Translations under genes and position numbers: made by a program | The notes under the pieces: generated by a model | Told to the model about the DNA's origin: nothing | The model's input: the letters and a program-made list of their open reading frames with translations, nothing else | Databases searched by the model: none | Source of the DNA: Taenia hydatigena | Lineage: Eukaryota; Platyhelminthes; Cestoda; Cyclophyllidea; Taeniidae | Assembly: GCA_036345935.2 (NCBI GenBank) | Contig: JADWOT020000008.1 | Span: 6,404,156 to 6,468,155 of the forward strand | Length of the DNA: 64,000 bases | Direction: 5' to 3' | Shown: in pieces, positions 1 to 12,151 of the stretch | Numbering within the stretch: the stretch's first letter is position 1 | Layout: every line of letters starts with the position of its first letter

Positions 1-212
1 GGAGGAGGAGGAGGAGGAGGAGGAGGAGGAGGAGGAGGAGGAGGAGGAGAGGAGGAGGAGGAGGAGGAGGAGGAGGAGGAGGAGGAGGAGGAGGAGGAGG
101 AGGAGGAGGAGGAGGAGGAGGAGGAGGAGGAGGAGGAGAGGAGGAGGAGGAGGAGGAGGAGGAGGAGGAGGAGGAGGAGGAGGAGGAGGAGGAGGAGGAG
201 GAGGAGGAGGAG
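1..212. repeat. (GGA)n triplet tract, left edge
   Basis: Almost pure GGA repeat with two single-triplet slips (near 50 and 138). It is purine-only on the plus strand and runs off the window edge, so its true length is unknown. It abuts the outer end of the 9.2-kb inverted-repeat arm, mirroring the TCC tract at 56,504-56,812. Polypurine tracts of this kind can form triplex or quadruplex structures; that is known chemistry, not something shown here. Confidence 0.97.
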
Positions 213-949
213 CATGAGCGCCCACTACCAATGAGCAGTTCAATGGCGCAATTCATCCAGTGCCCTTAAGAACTTACAACTCTCTTACAATTCTCTCTGC
301 TGAGAGAGGAATAGCTTCCAATTTGGGTAAGATTCCCGCACCCTACGACACAGCAACATCCTCCAACTTTGCCACTTGTCTGCCAGCTCATCTGGGTGAT
401 CAGTTGAGTCTGCGTTCAGGCTCAATGGCAAATGATTTCGCCTATACAAGTACCGTGAGTGCGGGTCAATTGTAAATAAGTCTGAAGTGACTTCTAACCC
501 AGTAATCATCGAGACACGCTAAATCCTTGGCCTCGACGCCGTTCACCGATTTCTGAATAATGGAAGATACTGTATCAAAAATAACCGGGAGCACCCATTA
601 AAAACCTGTCCTGAAGGCTCAAACCCTAACCGTGAATGGTCTCGACATCATCCCAAATCTCTTGTCTGGAGGCATTCCACTAACTCCGAAGAGGCGAACA
701 CAAATTATTCCGGCGTTCAATTCCGTAGACCACGTTCTTCTTGTAGACAACTAGGCCAACAAATATCAATTCGCAAATAAAGTGGATGCTTTGAGGAAAG
801 TCCTTTCACCACCGCCTTCGTGGTGACGCCTCGACCACAGAGATCGGCAAAACCAAGACACAAGTCACGATGGCTGCATCTACTCCATTCGCATTCGCTG
901 ACGTTGATGATCATTAGGAGATTTGCAAGAACTTTGGCATCGACATCCT

Positions 950-3900
950 ATCAGTGTACGCTAGGTTGCGGTGTAGAATGTTTGAGAGGGAAGGGGTGTG
1001 AAGTGTTGGGGGTGGAAGGGAGAGTGTGATTGAGCAAGGACTGTAGTCTTGGTGGCTGATGTGGCTATGGACTGTCTCAGTCCCTCCAGCGTTACCTCAA
1101 ACAGTGGCTATGCTGTCCTTCTAGACACAAGTGGACACGTTTACCGGAACCAGTTAGGAAACAATGCTGCTCGCTGACGTGACGCAGCTATTGGAATGTG
1201 AATTTGAAATGCAATCTGAAAGGGCAGTGATGGTGGTCGTGTTGTGAGATGGAGTGGATGTTACTTGTGGGTGGATGAGTGTCTGCGTTTGAGACTAAAT
1301 AGCTGAATGTAATAAGGCATAAGTGATGGTGTTGGCCTTGAAACGCGCTGACACATTAGACGTGGGCGTCAGCCGGCCTGTTGGATTAGTGTGTGCAGTG
1401 TGTGAGGTCGTCCCAGTCAGGGGAGGAGGCCCGTGTAACCACAGCCCACACGTGTGTGTGCGTGCGTGTCATTTGGCCTCGCCAGTCGTGCACGTTTTGT
1501 AAGTTGTACGATGATGATGGGCCTGCTTGATAGAATGATGTGGGGAGAAATAAAACTGCACAGCAATTTGGGTGCAAATTAGGACGACATTGACATGTGG
1601 CAGACCGAAGAGAGAACAATCATTACAGATATTCAGACTAGCCGTAAACTCTGAGAGAGGCACAGTTGTGATCAACCGTAGTACAGGTTGAAGGGAGCAA
1701 TATTTTATGCTGCTTAATGCTTAATTATGAATGCCGCAAAAGTGGATGCATTATATGTGATGCAATGCACATCAGTGACGCAAGTGGCGTGGAGAATCTG
1801 TGTCGAAATGGAGAGATTTGAATACCTTCCTCCAGATAATGCCATTGATCATCTGTTCCCGACTCTGGGACGATGCAATAAGATCAGCAATGCATGGCGT
1901 TCATGAATGCATTGTGTAAGAAAAATCAGCACAGTTTTCTCATACATCACTGGCACACGGTCGACCTCTCTTCCTCACTGAATCGGCTGCCAATCCCGCC
2001 ATCCACTTTCTCGTAAATGTCACTACTATGTGTATTGCTATCTTCAGTGTCCTCCGGAATGGGAATCGTGACTTTGCTTACAGAGGTAAGCTAAAAACCA
2101 ATCCCAAGGAGGATGAGTAAAGAAGGCTGATAAAATTTGGCCGAGTAATTGATGTGAACCAACTGAACTATGACATTCCATTGTCTCTTGTGTCGCTCAT
2201 CTAAACTGCCCTCACGATAGCGATTCGGAATCGAACTGTCGGGGTGAGAGTCGAAATGGAGTGATTACAAGTACTAACAAGCATAGCAGTGGACAAAAAC
2301 ATGACCCGAATCACAAGTGAATTCGCTTCCTGCCAGCGCGACATCCTGGTTGGCACGACGGCTCCGCATCATTAAGTAGTGCCTCAACATTAACCGCAAC
2401 ACAAAGGGAAATCACATTTGTGCTGAGAATGCACCGCTGAGACAGCAAACATAAGTAGACAGGAGCACTACTAATCTGATAAACTCATCCCTTTCCCATG
2501 TCGCCGGTGTCTTACAGATTGATTTTCCTCTTAGGCAATTAATTTATTTAACAACTACTTGATAATAGTTGGTTCCAATTTCCTCAGCTTATTTTCACAT
2601 TTAACTTGCCATTATAATTAGCTATGAATTTATCTTCCTTTCATCGCACCACAATGGATTTGGAGGCCACTTCCTCCTCATGATCACTGTCCCCCAAACT
2701 TATTTGCTCATTTGATAGTTCTAGGCTGACTGATTAGCTGTGACGTTGAGACCACAACCAAAATGTACGTGTGTACGTGACGCAGTGGAATCACTTACTT
2801 TTGGCAATTCATACAGTGTTCTGTTTAAGTGAATTTGGACCATATTAGAAACGCGCATTGCAGATGCCAAGTAGGGAGATTGGTGGTTAATCACGGGTAG
2901 TTGAAAAGGAACTTATGCAGAAGAAAGCCGAAGAGTGACCACTGAGCGTTTGGGATTGTGGGACCGCATATTCAACTGCTCAATGTCAAGCCCGATGAGA
3001 CGCCTACCGCCTGTAGGAAGGACTAAGCACCCAAAAGCCTGGATCCACTATGCTTGCATCCATGCGAATTCTGGGCCCTGTTTACTTGTTCCATCATTCA
3101 ATGGAATGAGACTCCTACGTTAGCATTAAAGCAATCTGCGCTCCTCATCCCACCGACGTCGTAATTGTCGACATTGCAGCGAATCATCATGTGTCAAGTG
3201 CTTGTGTTGACATTGCGAATCAATAGCACCACGGTTTAGAATAAAGTAATGTGCGTAACTGACGACTACCAAGATGAGTACTCTGGGTGGTTGTCAGATG
3301 CAACGGGTCGCTTAAGCTCAAACATGATCCATTTAATTAAGGGATGGGTTGGTGCATCTGAATTGGGTAACACTGTAATTGCTAGTCTTGTGTCTGCGTC
3401 ATCGTTGCTTTACTACTTATTAACAAGTGACATTTGATCATGCTCAGGTCGATAACTGCGAAACCCGACCTCGTGTTGGAATCAATGGTTGCAGATTACT
3501 GATAGAAAAGGAACTGTGGACTTTGGAAAGGCGCAGAGAAGCACACTGAATACACTTTCCCAGCAAATAATGTTAAGCGAACACGAATTTCGTGATGGAA
3601 AACGCCCAAAAATTAATGATCGAGGCTAGCAACCACCGAGGAAGGGAAATTGTCACCATTACTCTGCCCCGCTCATCATAATTTTACTGTTCGCGTATGC
3701 TCCTGCGTATTCTGCTTACCTGGCCTCAAATACATGTGGTTAGGTTGAAGCATCAAACGTCAGGTCTATTATTATGGTAAGGACGTTGTCGACGCACCCT
3801 CACAAACAAGCATGGATTTGGAAAACTGCTAAAACTAGCCTCTGTTAACACACTGATCGTAAGAACACTTTGCTGATCCTATGCTTTTGGCTTGGCCCTA

Positions 3901-6700
3901 TACGTGAACGCCATCGAGACTGAATAATCCACTGAAACTAAGGTTGACTTACATTTCACCGCTTTAGCTCAATTAGTCGTCGAGCAGGAAGTAGAGACGC
4001 ATGTCCGAAAGCCATGTCACTTGGATACCAAATCCTAGAGAGAGAGTTCATCAATTTGGCAACAATCTTTGTCCGCTCTGCTTTCAACTTGATACCATCA
4101 ATTTTGCAGAACTCAGACGAAAGGAAACGCAATCCGAGCAATTACCTGTTGAACAATGTTGCACATTCTTAAATCTTTGTCTCGAAAAGGGGATGGTTTC
4201 CCCCACTAGAAGGCTATGATTAGCAGAAAGTGAGGAGTTGACAGGGGATGAATGGTTGGCGCTAAAGGTCAGCATGGGCCAAGTAAAGCCACAGTTGACA
4301 AACATGTTCAAAAGAGATGGTTTTCATCGCATTGCAAGTTAGTAAAGTAGACCAAAAATGGTTGTAGTCTTAAACTGCCATATATTAGTAGGAATAGTAG
4401 GAGACCGCGTGATTAACTTTTCCCAATGCAAAGAAATTAACGGAAGTTAAGTGAAGTAAAGCATATCATGGATGCTATTGATATGATTTAGGGGGGAGAA
4501 TATGGCTGGACGAGACAGTAGTGACAACAAGTGTTCACATGAGATAGGCATTCTAAAGACAGGCGATTTTAGCTCTCTCCATCAGGGGTGTCCGTACGAG
4601 ATTTCATGTGAAATGAAGCACAAGTAGCCGATAAGCTGAAGAAGCAGCTATGCAACATTGTGTACACCCTTTATTTGGTTGGACTTGCTTGGCTGGCATT
4701 CGGCCTCTTTCGGTGGGTCAGTCGGACAGTCAATCAGTCTGGTGGGTGAGGCCTTTCAATAATCGTTTCGACAAACATTTTAAACAGCCAAAACGACCAT
4801 TATCCTTTCAGGCAGGGAATGTCCCACTTGAATCTTTTTTGAAATACATTGTGCGAAGAGAAGTTCTACTCACTAAGTTGCAGGGTCGCTACCATTTTGG
4901 CTGCAGGCGATTGTGATGATTGCATTAACTTGAACCTGCTAAATTGTGCTACTCATTTCTGGTTATTGGCAGTTATCGTTGACTGATTCCCTATTCTCTG
5001 GGGCTAACTGTGAGAATGTTATAGATGTGTTATTCAAAAGCGCCTTAAAATCCATGAAAGGTGTTTTTATTCGAACCTCTTAGTGGATACAAACAACTGG
5101 ATCCTTTAGTATTCCTGCAGGGTGGAGTGACGGATGGGCTAGCATTTCACCTCCAACTCCACGGCGTGATGGCGGTGTTCAACCATGTAGACGAGCAGTC
5201 ACGCTGTCTGGGACGATGTGGCACGATGTGTGAGCAGACGTGCACCTGAAACACATGGGCAGGAGCCGGGAATCCTCACTGCCAGACCAGTGTGACGACA
5301 CCGTATTCACCAATAACACCGTGCGCCTTCCGTCGTCCCTCTTCCCCACTCTTAACAATCAAATTCAAAAGAGGAGAAATTAGCAATAGAAGTAACACCA
5401 CCTCGAAATGGGCTTGAGGCATATGAAGCACTGCCACTGCTTCCATGTCGAAGTCTTCTCTTCACAGTTTGGTCGTTCTGTGGAGCATCAAGTACCCCTA
5501 CTGCGAAGTCGATATTGGTCTTATTGAGACAAAACACCCAAAGTAGGCACCATACAGATGCCAGACAAACAAATAAACCTTAAATTTGCGCATTTACCTA
5601 TCCACGTATCAAATTGTCGGTGAATGGATAAAACACTAAATGCAAGCTTTGAAAGCCTAAGTGTGAAAGGGATAAGTTGTCTCCTTTAGCGAAAGCAGTC
5701 TCGAATGGATTCGGGCGCAATTGCAGCACCTACATTCCAAGTCAAACGATGCATTCACTGCCTTCGTGAGGTCACTACACTGAAACTTGAGTGGAAGGAG
5801 AAGGTAAAGGTCGACTTCCGATTTATTGGCGTGCCTCCGAAACGCAAAGGCAACTTTCATCATGGATCTCAGTTTCTTTGAGGTTCCAGCAGGATGGCAT
5901 TAAGACGAAGGAACAGAAACGCGTTGCCAATTCCATCTTCTTCCATCCCCATGGATGAAGACAGGCCAAATCGTGCACTAAGTCACACACGATAAATAGG
6001 TTTGCGCATCGCGTTTGTCTACTAAACCATTAAATTTATTGCTTCATTCTTCATGCAGTCAAATTGGATCACTTTTCAGCATCGTACTTCACCAGACAAC
6101 TCCTACATTGCGGCACCTCCCCACCTCATTCATCACTCTCTCGCACTTCTTCTTGGTGAAATTTGTCTCACAATATCCAGTTCTCCATCACGGTGTCATC
6201 ATCTAACTCCGCAACTCTGTTTAACTTACCAATCTCAGGAACTAAACAAGTCCTTGCAATCACTCTTAATGTGAGGAGGTTAGATGTACTTGAGTATCTT
6301 AATTATAGTAGATGCAACAGTTGATAGGCCTTTTTTGCACTTCTTTGATACTATGTGGTTAAATGGCCGATTGTGGTGGTATAATGGAGACTAGAACAAC
6401 TACTTGGCGCGCCACCATCCGTGGTGGATGTCATCGAAGGACGCCACTCTCTACTGAATGGGATAATCGCAAAAGTTGATGGCTTCGTATTCCACAGTGT
6501 TGGACACTGATTGACCTCCCACCTGCAATTCACCAGTCCACTAAGCTTCACAGTCCGTGGAGAATCCATTACAAACCAGAAATTTGCAGTTGTGACTGGA
6601 GCAGAATGTGTTGAAAGTGAATTCGAGAGGGACGAGTTGGCTCTACCAAAGAAGCGGTGATTCGAAAAAAACTTATTTTAAATATGCGACTTGAGCCATT
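950..6700. other. Arm 1 body, no recognised gene
   Basis: Open frames of about 60 residues occur at 3,249-3,437 (+), 3,956-4,141 (-) and 5,352-5,537 (-), each with a mirror copy in arm 2 (53,280-53,468; 52,576-52,761; 51,161-51,346). The first shows five replacements in 62 residues between arms, which argues against constraint. The third ends in a serine-rich tail and could be a terminal exon. None resembles a family I know. The part from 960 to 2,420 is also dispersed at 36.77-37.9 kb and 42.5-43.06 kb. Confidence 0.4.
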
Positions 6701-6774
6701 TTTTCATTGTTCATCACAAGGTTCGTCGCGGGTGAAGTGCTGGGCTTGCTGCACTGCTGCTGCAAATGCTACGG

Positions 6775-7006
6775 TGTTTCAAGTGCCTCGAATCCAGCTA
6801 CTGCAACGCAATGGAGTTGTTGGATTATGTACCCACGACTTGTGGTTAAAAAGCATCGGCATTATGCGCAACGACGGCGACACTTGATCTGCGTAAGAGC
6901 CTACTGAGGGAGGATACGAACTGCTCGTGAGTCGTGTACCACCTCCTATCGATAAGGCTGATTTTGATGGTTAAATTGATGAATAAAGAGTCTTGTGAGA
7001 CGAATG
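6775..7006 (+). pseudogene. F-box (FBXO4-like) gene 3' end fragment, arm 1
   Basis: This stretch matches the 3' end of the F-box-like copies at 42.2 kb (same strand) and 38.1 kb (opposite strand). One frame retains the tail segment YCNAMELLDYVP, corresponding to YCNAMELLECAPYDLW at 42.25 kb. Reading frames then break, so this is a remnant. An AATAAA motif follows near 6,981, at the same relative place as in the 38-kb copy, where it overlaps the stop codon. The gene identity is inferred from the fuller copies. An identical mirror copy lies in arm 2. Confidence 0.45.
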
Positions 7007-8643
7007 GAGGAGGATGTTAAAGTGTACCTTCCTACTGCATGGGGGATTGTGGTAGTGTATGTTGGGTTGTGGTGCAGACCCTATGGAAGTGGAGGAGGCA
7101 ATGGATAGGATTCGAGTCGCTCGCAGCTGCAAGCACCATGTAGTAGTAACAAACATCTTCAGCTTGCAATTCGGAGGTGGTGCTTCATCTGAGCGCTGAT
7201 TGCAGGATTGATTCGCTTAGAACCACCTTAATTTGCTCACAATCTAACGTATTTCCTACTTTTCCTCCCTCTCCATATCGTCGGTGATTTCTCATGCCCC
7301 CACTTTCTCTTCGTTTAAATTCGCTAGACCAGGACCAAAAGAGGCCACTGAGAAATTTGGTAATTAAGGACCGGCTTTAACATTGCACGATCTTTTATGT
7401 GCGCATAGGGAACATTGTGCTAGCGCTTCAGCGTCGCATGCCATTTTGAATCAAATAAAATACATAAATGATGAGTGCATGCGATTTCTTGCCAATTTGT
7501 TTCCTCCGCTTTGGCTCGCTAAACGTGCAAATGAGACCATTTCCATCACTTCTGACACACCACTATTTCCTCATTCACTTTCACATCTTCACAACACCCA
7601 AAAGGGACGATGATTCCAACCAAATGTACACCTCCACTACTACTACCCTTTGTAAGACGGCATAACCGAGCACAAAATACTCATTTATGATTGAGATTTC
7701 CACCCCATCATACCCGCACAATTTTGGCCACTTTTCTACAACTAATGAAATTGAGCGAATCTAGGCGAGAACATTACTTAAGCACTGCTTCCCATCAGAG
7801 CCACACCTTGGTCACACACTCGGGTGGAGCCAGACCAGACACAATCTCACATTTCTGCTAGCAAAGTTGTTTCCTTCACCGTTAGAGTCACAACTTTCTC
7901 CAATACACTGCACCACTTGCTGGAACAGTCTCCACCAACCACTATGCAATATGCACATTTCAAAGCATCGTCCCTCACTACTGGGAAGGACTGATTCAAT
8001 CGCTCTTAACAACACCTAATCGCTACATTTCCCCATCCAACGACTTTGCGAAGTTAGGGTGACGGTCTTCCAAAAGTGCTCACCAATCCGCCCTTTTCTA
8101 GTGCCAAGTTAGGCTTTCGCATTAGTGAGAATGTTAGCGTTCCCTCCGTCATTACAGTTGGTAACAATGACATCTACACCTTTAAATACATTTAAGCCTT
8201 TCTGCCGACTACCTCAACCGCAAACACTGATTACTACTAGTACTTTAAGGGAGAAAATACTTTTTTGTATTTTTCTACAAGCTTTCCTACCTTCTCAGGA
8301 TGCAAGGAACCTGATAAACGCAAAAACAACACCCCACCAGCCTGTTTTTGTAGAAAAACCAACTCTAGAAGCCAACATTGATGTAATTTGCTGCGAGCAC
8401 ATCACCTTTGGTCTGGTTTTGTTTACTTTTCAAAGTCAAGAGAGTATTTGCGTTTCAATGACCAAGTTAGCTGCATAGAGGCTTTACATAAATCCATGAA
8501 ATGCAAGACACTTGAAATGGATAATTCACTTGTACACATAGACAAAACACATCATCCACAGTGGGTCTGTAGAAACTTGAAGCTCTTGTGTCTCCACGTG
8601 CAGCAGAAAGGCGACAATAATTTTTACAGATGGGTGGACGCCA

Positions 8644-8904
8644 TTACAACAGATAATGAATGTAAAGGACTTTCCAAACTGTTGTTGCGATAGGAATCGC
8701 TGGATGAATGAATGTCCCCGTCGGCGACGTCCAGGCATACACAGCAGCAGTGGCAGCAACGGTGTTGGCAAGAGCAGGGCCCTGTGGAGGAGGCGAAGCA
8801 TGGAAAGATTGACCCGCCTCTTGATTTGGTGCAGCCGCGTCCAACCATCTGTCGACGTGCCGTAGACTACTCTCCCACCTCCATCCTCCTGGTATCCTGG
8901 ACAC
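8644..8904 (-). CDS. Candidate Ala/Pro-rich exon in arm 1 (unrecognised)
   Basis: An 86-codon frame rich in Ala, Pro and Thr, preceded on its own strand by TTGCAG, a plausible splice acceptor (pyrimidine-rich sequence then CAG). The mirror copy in arm 2 (47,774-48,041, +) differs by two residues or fewer. The composition, with runs such as AATAA, resembles the low-complexity part of a regulatory or RNA-binding protein, but no domain is visible. Two other frames are also open here, so coding status is weak. Confidence 0.2.
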   Translation of the reverse strand: MSRIPGGWRWESSLRHVDRWLDAAAPNQEAGQSFHASPPPQGPALANTVAATAAVYAWTSPTGTFIHPAIPIATTVWKVLYIHYLL

Positions 8905-9212
8905 ATTGCACCTGCAAGATTGAAAAAGAGATGTAAGATGAAAATGCTATCTTGCCTTTCCTTCTAGGAGCAAAGCACAGATCAACTAAGGCAGACCAAA
9001 CCCTGATGCCAACACGAGGGACTACCGCAAGTTTACCCCATCGGTACACCACAACATACATACCCCCGCCAAAAAGCAATTAGTCCACAAGAGAAGTTGG
9101 AAACCATCTCGGTTTCCTACCCAAACGCCCCCCATCCCACCCTTCCAACTCTCTCCTCTTCACACCAACCTACTTACTCCTTTTCAATCCATTCTAATTC
9201 TCGAGGCTGTCG

Positions 9213-9248
9213 CAGTAGTAGTAGTAGTAGTAGTAGTGGTGGTAGTAG
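9213..9248. repeat. (AGT)n microsatellite
   Basis: About eleven AGT units followed by GGT variants. The mirror tract in arm 2 lies near 47,440-47,475 as ACT/ACC. Confidence 0.9.
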
Positions 9249-9452
9249 GAGCAGCACCACACCTCTTCAACAGTTCGCGCCCAACACACTCAACAATGGA
9301 GACCTACTCACTTACTTGCTTACTTACCTCTTCTGAGATTATGCACAACTATCGTCACACATCCAGTCTGCAATAAATCAACTGCCACCCTCCCACAACA
9401 ACAACGCTTCCATACCTGTGGAAAGAGATCAAGGCATAATAGCAGTAGTAGT

Positions 9453-10970
9453 CCGGGTCGTCCATGCCTGCCGACATCCGCATTGCACAACCGAGACAAA
9501 GACGCCACCACCGCCGCCGCGAATGACTCCAACATCTCGCATTGCCTACCATTCCACACACTCATCACATGTCACTTCACCATCACAACCACCAGAGTAA
9601 GTAAGCTTGTAGCATCTGAAAAGGAAAAAAAACTAAACGAAAGAAAAGCCGATGTGTGAAGGTACAATGCACTGCAAAGCTAACACTCACAAACATAACT
9701 ACAGATAGTAAACAACACCTTAACAGGCAAGCATTTAAGACTGCTACAAAGTACATTCTGCATAGTGATGCCGAAACTTCCCACTAGCCACTCCTTCTTC
9801 CTCCGCTCCAGCCACTGCGTCCACCTCTCTCACTCAGAGACACCAACTCATGCCCTCAAAGCGGAGGAACCTAAGATTATGCCATCACCCAGGCCCTCCA
9901 CACAACACTTTTTGCAGCAAGGATAACGTCAAAGCAACAAATAACCCTCGTCCCGCCCCCCAATTCTCCGCCAATCCACATGTACTCCAACAACGCGCAT
10001 ATTATGGTAATGCGAATAGCACACCTTTTACCACACATCCAATGTGAGGTGAAGGGTCTACGGGTAATCGAGAGAAGCACGTCTCCGCCAAGCACAACAA
10101 CGCACATCAATTCTATTACTGCACACAAAATGGCGCCAACAACTCATTACGCACAACCTAATCCTACCTCACAAATGTGTGAAGTGATAGCGAAGGCGAG
10201 ATTCGCACTCATTGCTGCAACCTCTTCCTCTTCACCAACGTTTATCCCAGCATGAAAATCGACGAAGAAAATGGATGGTAAGATTTATTCACATAATGAA
10301 TACTTATTAGCAAGAAAATAATGAGTAGTTGCCGCTTAAAGTGTCGTACAGCAAGAAGTGTACCTAAGTAACCACTACAGTTGGAAAACAAAACGTCCTC
10401 GCAGTCACATTATGAGGCTTTTGCATTCACTTTATCAAGGTTACAAGTTCCTTCATCAAACTGGACCTCAATAATCAATACCCATCCTTACTGAGATAAT
10501 GAACCACTCGAAAACAGCCGAGACAATCTTGCTTAGTCGCAAGAATTGTTGTGCAGTAAAAAATCAACGCAATTAGGCAGCGCAGATGGAGAACAAAATG
10601 TCTTGACAGTAACTGCAGCTATTTCTGAAACGGTTGGCTTAACAAATAAACCACTATAGAACGCAAAAACGTGGGGGTGCGCATATACATAAACTGAGTG
10701 CTTAGCCGCAAGAAGGCACCAAGCAAGCAATTGTCGAGCACTTCGTAAGGTTATAACTCCCTTCCACAAAATTACGCCTCATTATGCCGATTCCGACGTC
10801 ATTAAAGGAACGTACAACCTCACAAATCCTGGAACAGCCGTAATTTATTGACTATAGTGCTATACAGCAAAAATTACACGTATATAGACCTTACAGTTAA
10901 AAAGCAACCGTCTCAATAGTCACCTCAAGAGGCCTTTGCGCTCACTGTAGCGAGTATGTGTATGGAAGCA
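9453..10970. repeat. Diverged repeat, inverted relative at 58.1-59.5 kb
   Basis: Continuing inward from arm 1, this sequence is no longer shared with arm 2 but matches 58,110-59,500 in reverse orientation at clearly lower identity. Good anchors are 9,605-9,780 against 59,080-59,255 and 10,330-10,480 against 58,600-58,720. A module of about 100 bases containing an ACAGCAA motif occurs twice (around 10,340 and 10,860) and also twice in the relative (58,145 and 58,620). No gene was recognised. Confidence 0.8.
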
Positions 10971-11541
10971 AATCAACATTTATAGGACTTACTGACAACT
11001 GACCAACAAAAACCAATAAATAGGTACTAAATCCTTACTAGGTTTCCAACTTTTGACAGCGAATAAAGGCTCACGAATCCGAAACAATGGTACCAAAAAC
11101 GCGCACCACTTACGCGAGCCGCGTAGAAGTCTGGCCAATCATTTCAGCGGTCGTTCGGTAAAACAAGCTTTTAATTTTTGTGTATTTCTGATTGGACAAC
11201 AACTACTACACACAGCACAAGTCTTGCTTTCTACGGAGAATTTAGAAAGCAAATGCGTAAATAGGACAATTTGCAAAGTGCGCACTAGTAAGAATATTAG
11301 CGACAAATATTAACAATTTATGCATGCATATAAATGCCAGTGCAAAGTTTATTAGAATATTAGGGTGTTTTTAAACACCAGCAAGCTTATTTTTACTATC
11401 ATTTAGTTATGCTTTACAATTTACAAAATCATGTGCTTTGTAACAAAGATTATATTTAAAACGAATTGCACGTATTTACTTCAATGACATAGTGCAGCTT
11501 GCTAAGATGTTGATAGTTCTTAAACGGTTTTTTTATTTGAT
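10971..11541. other. AT-rich spacer, nothing recognised
   Basis: No convincing exon, RNA gene or repeat relationship was seen here. Confidence 0.5.
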
Positions 11542-12111
11542 TGTACTACTTATATTCTTTAAATGTGCTTTATAGACCAGAGGCGGGGAAACAATTCGGA
11601 CCTCTTGGTGGAGCGAGGAGTACTCCATGGACGTGTGGGGTTCGGTTGTCGGTGGGACATGTGGGGCGGCGAAGTCAGGAGAAGTTTCTGACGTTTCCTA
11701 GTTGCTACATCGACCAGCTGGCTGAGGTCGCTGGTCTTCATGGCCTGGAGTTTCGCTGCGATGGACGGAGGTCGGACTCCGGCCTTGAATTGGACAACCA
11801 CCCATCTTTTCAACTTGTTAGGTGAGCAGCCCCTGAAAGCCCGTTCAGAGAGGATTTACAGTGCTCCCGCGAAGTCCTCGTCGTTTTCGCCCGATTTTTG
11901 CTCGCGGAGAAAGAACTCTCTAGCTAGCGACTCCTCTCGTTGGTCAATAATAAGCTGGGCCAGAATCTCGCAGCACTGGTCGAGATCGGAGTCGGGTGAG
12001 ACTCAGGCAAGAGGTGGGATTCTGGCGAGTCTCCACGCCGCTCCGCCACGGGTTCAAATTGTTTTCCTGCCTCTCGCCTACAAAGCACGTTTAAAGAATA
12101 TAAGTATTACA
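11542..12111. mobile_element. 570-bp retroelement fragment with inverted ends
   Basis: Both ends are copies of the same terminal sequence of the neighbouring retroelement, in inverted orientation. The plus strand starts TGTACTACTTATATTC at 11,542, and the minus strand starts TGTAATACTTATATTC at 12,111. Similarity continues about 90 bases inward on each side. The interior (about 11,690-12,030) encodes on the minus strand a gag piece with a segment like KAGVRPPSIAAKL, matching the gag region at 15,400-15,760 at visibly lower identity. It is a rearranged remnant, not a functional element. Confidence 0.7.
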
Positions 12112-12151
12112 TAGCCCCCTCGTCTTTTGAGCGCCGTCCCCGGCGCTACTC

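Larger units (their letters stand above)
213..9452 (+). repeat. Arm 1 of a large inverted duplication
   Basis: The reverse complement of this block reappears at 47,233-56,503. The sum of mirrored coordinates drifts only from 56,716 at the outer end to 56,685 at the inner end, so net indel difference is about 31 bases over 9 kb. Point differences are sparse, for example one residue in 126 in a matched open frame near 8.5 kb. The inner boundary is sharp near 9,452: after a shared GTAGTAG run the arms diverge completely. No transposase, reverse transcriptase or RNA gene was recognised inside. Confidence 0.95.

Noticed and set aside
1386..1675. Minus-strand frames in arm 1 also found at 55.0-55.3 kb and near 37.2 kb
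   Set aside because: Shared because the DNA is repeated. The frames break at indels between the copies, so coding is unlikely.
213..9452. Interpreting each large arm as a DNA transposon or giant element
   Set aside because: No transposase, helicase or terminal motif was recognised. Only the defined outer end hints at an element, which is not enough to call one.
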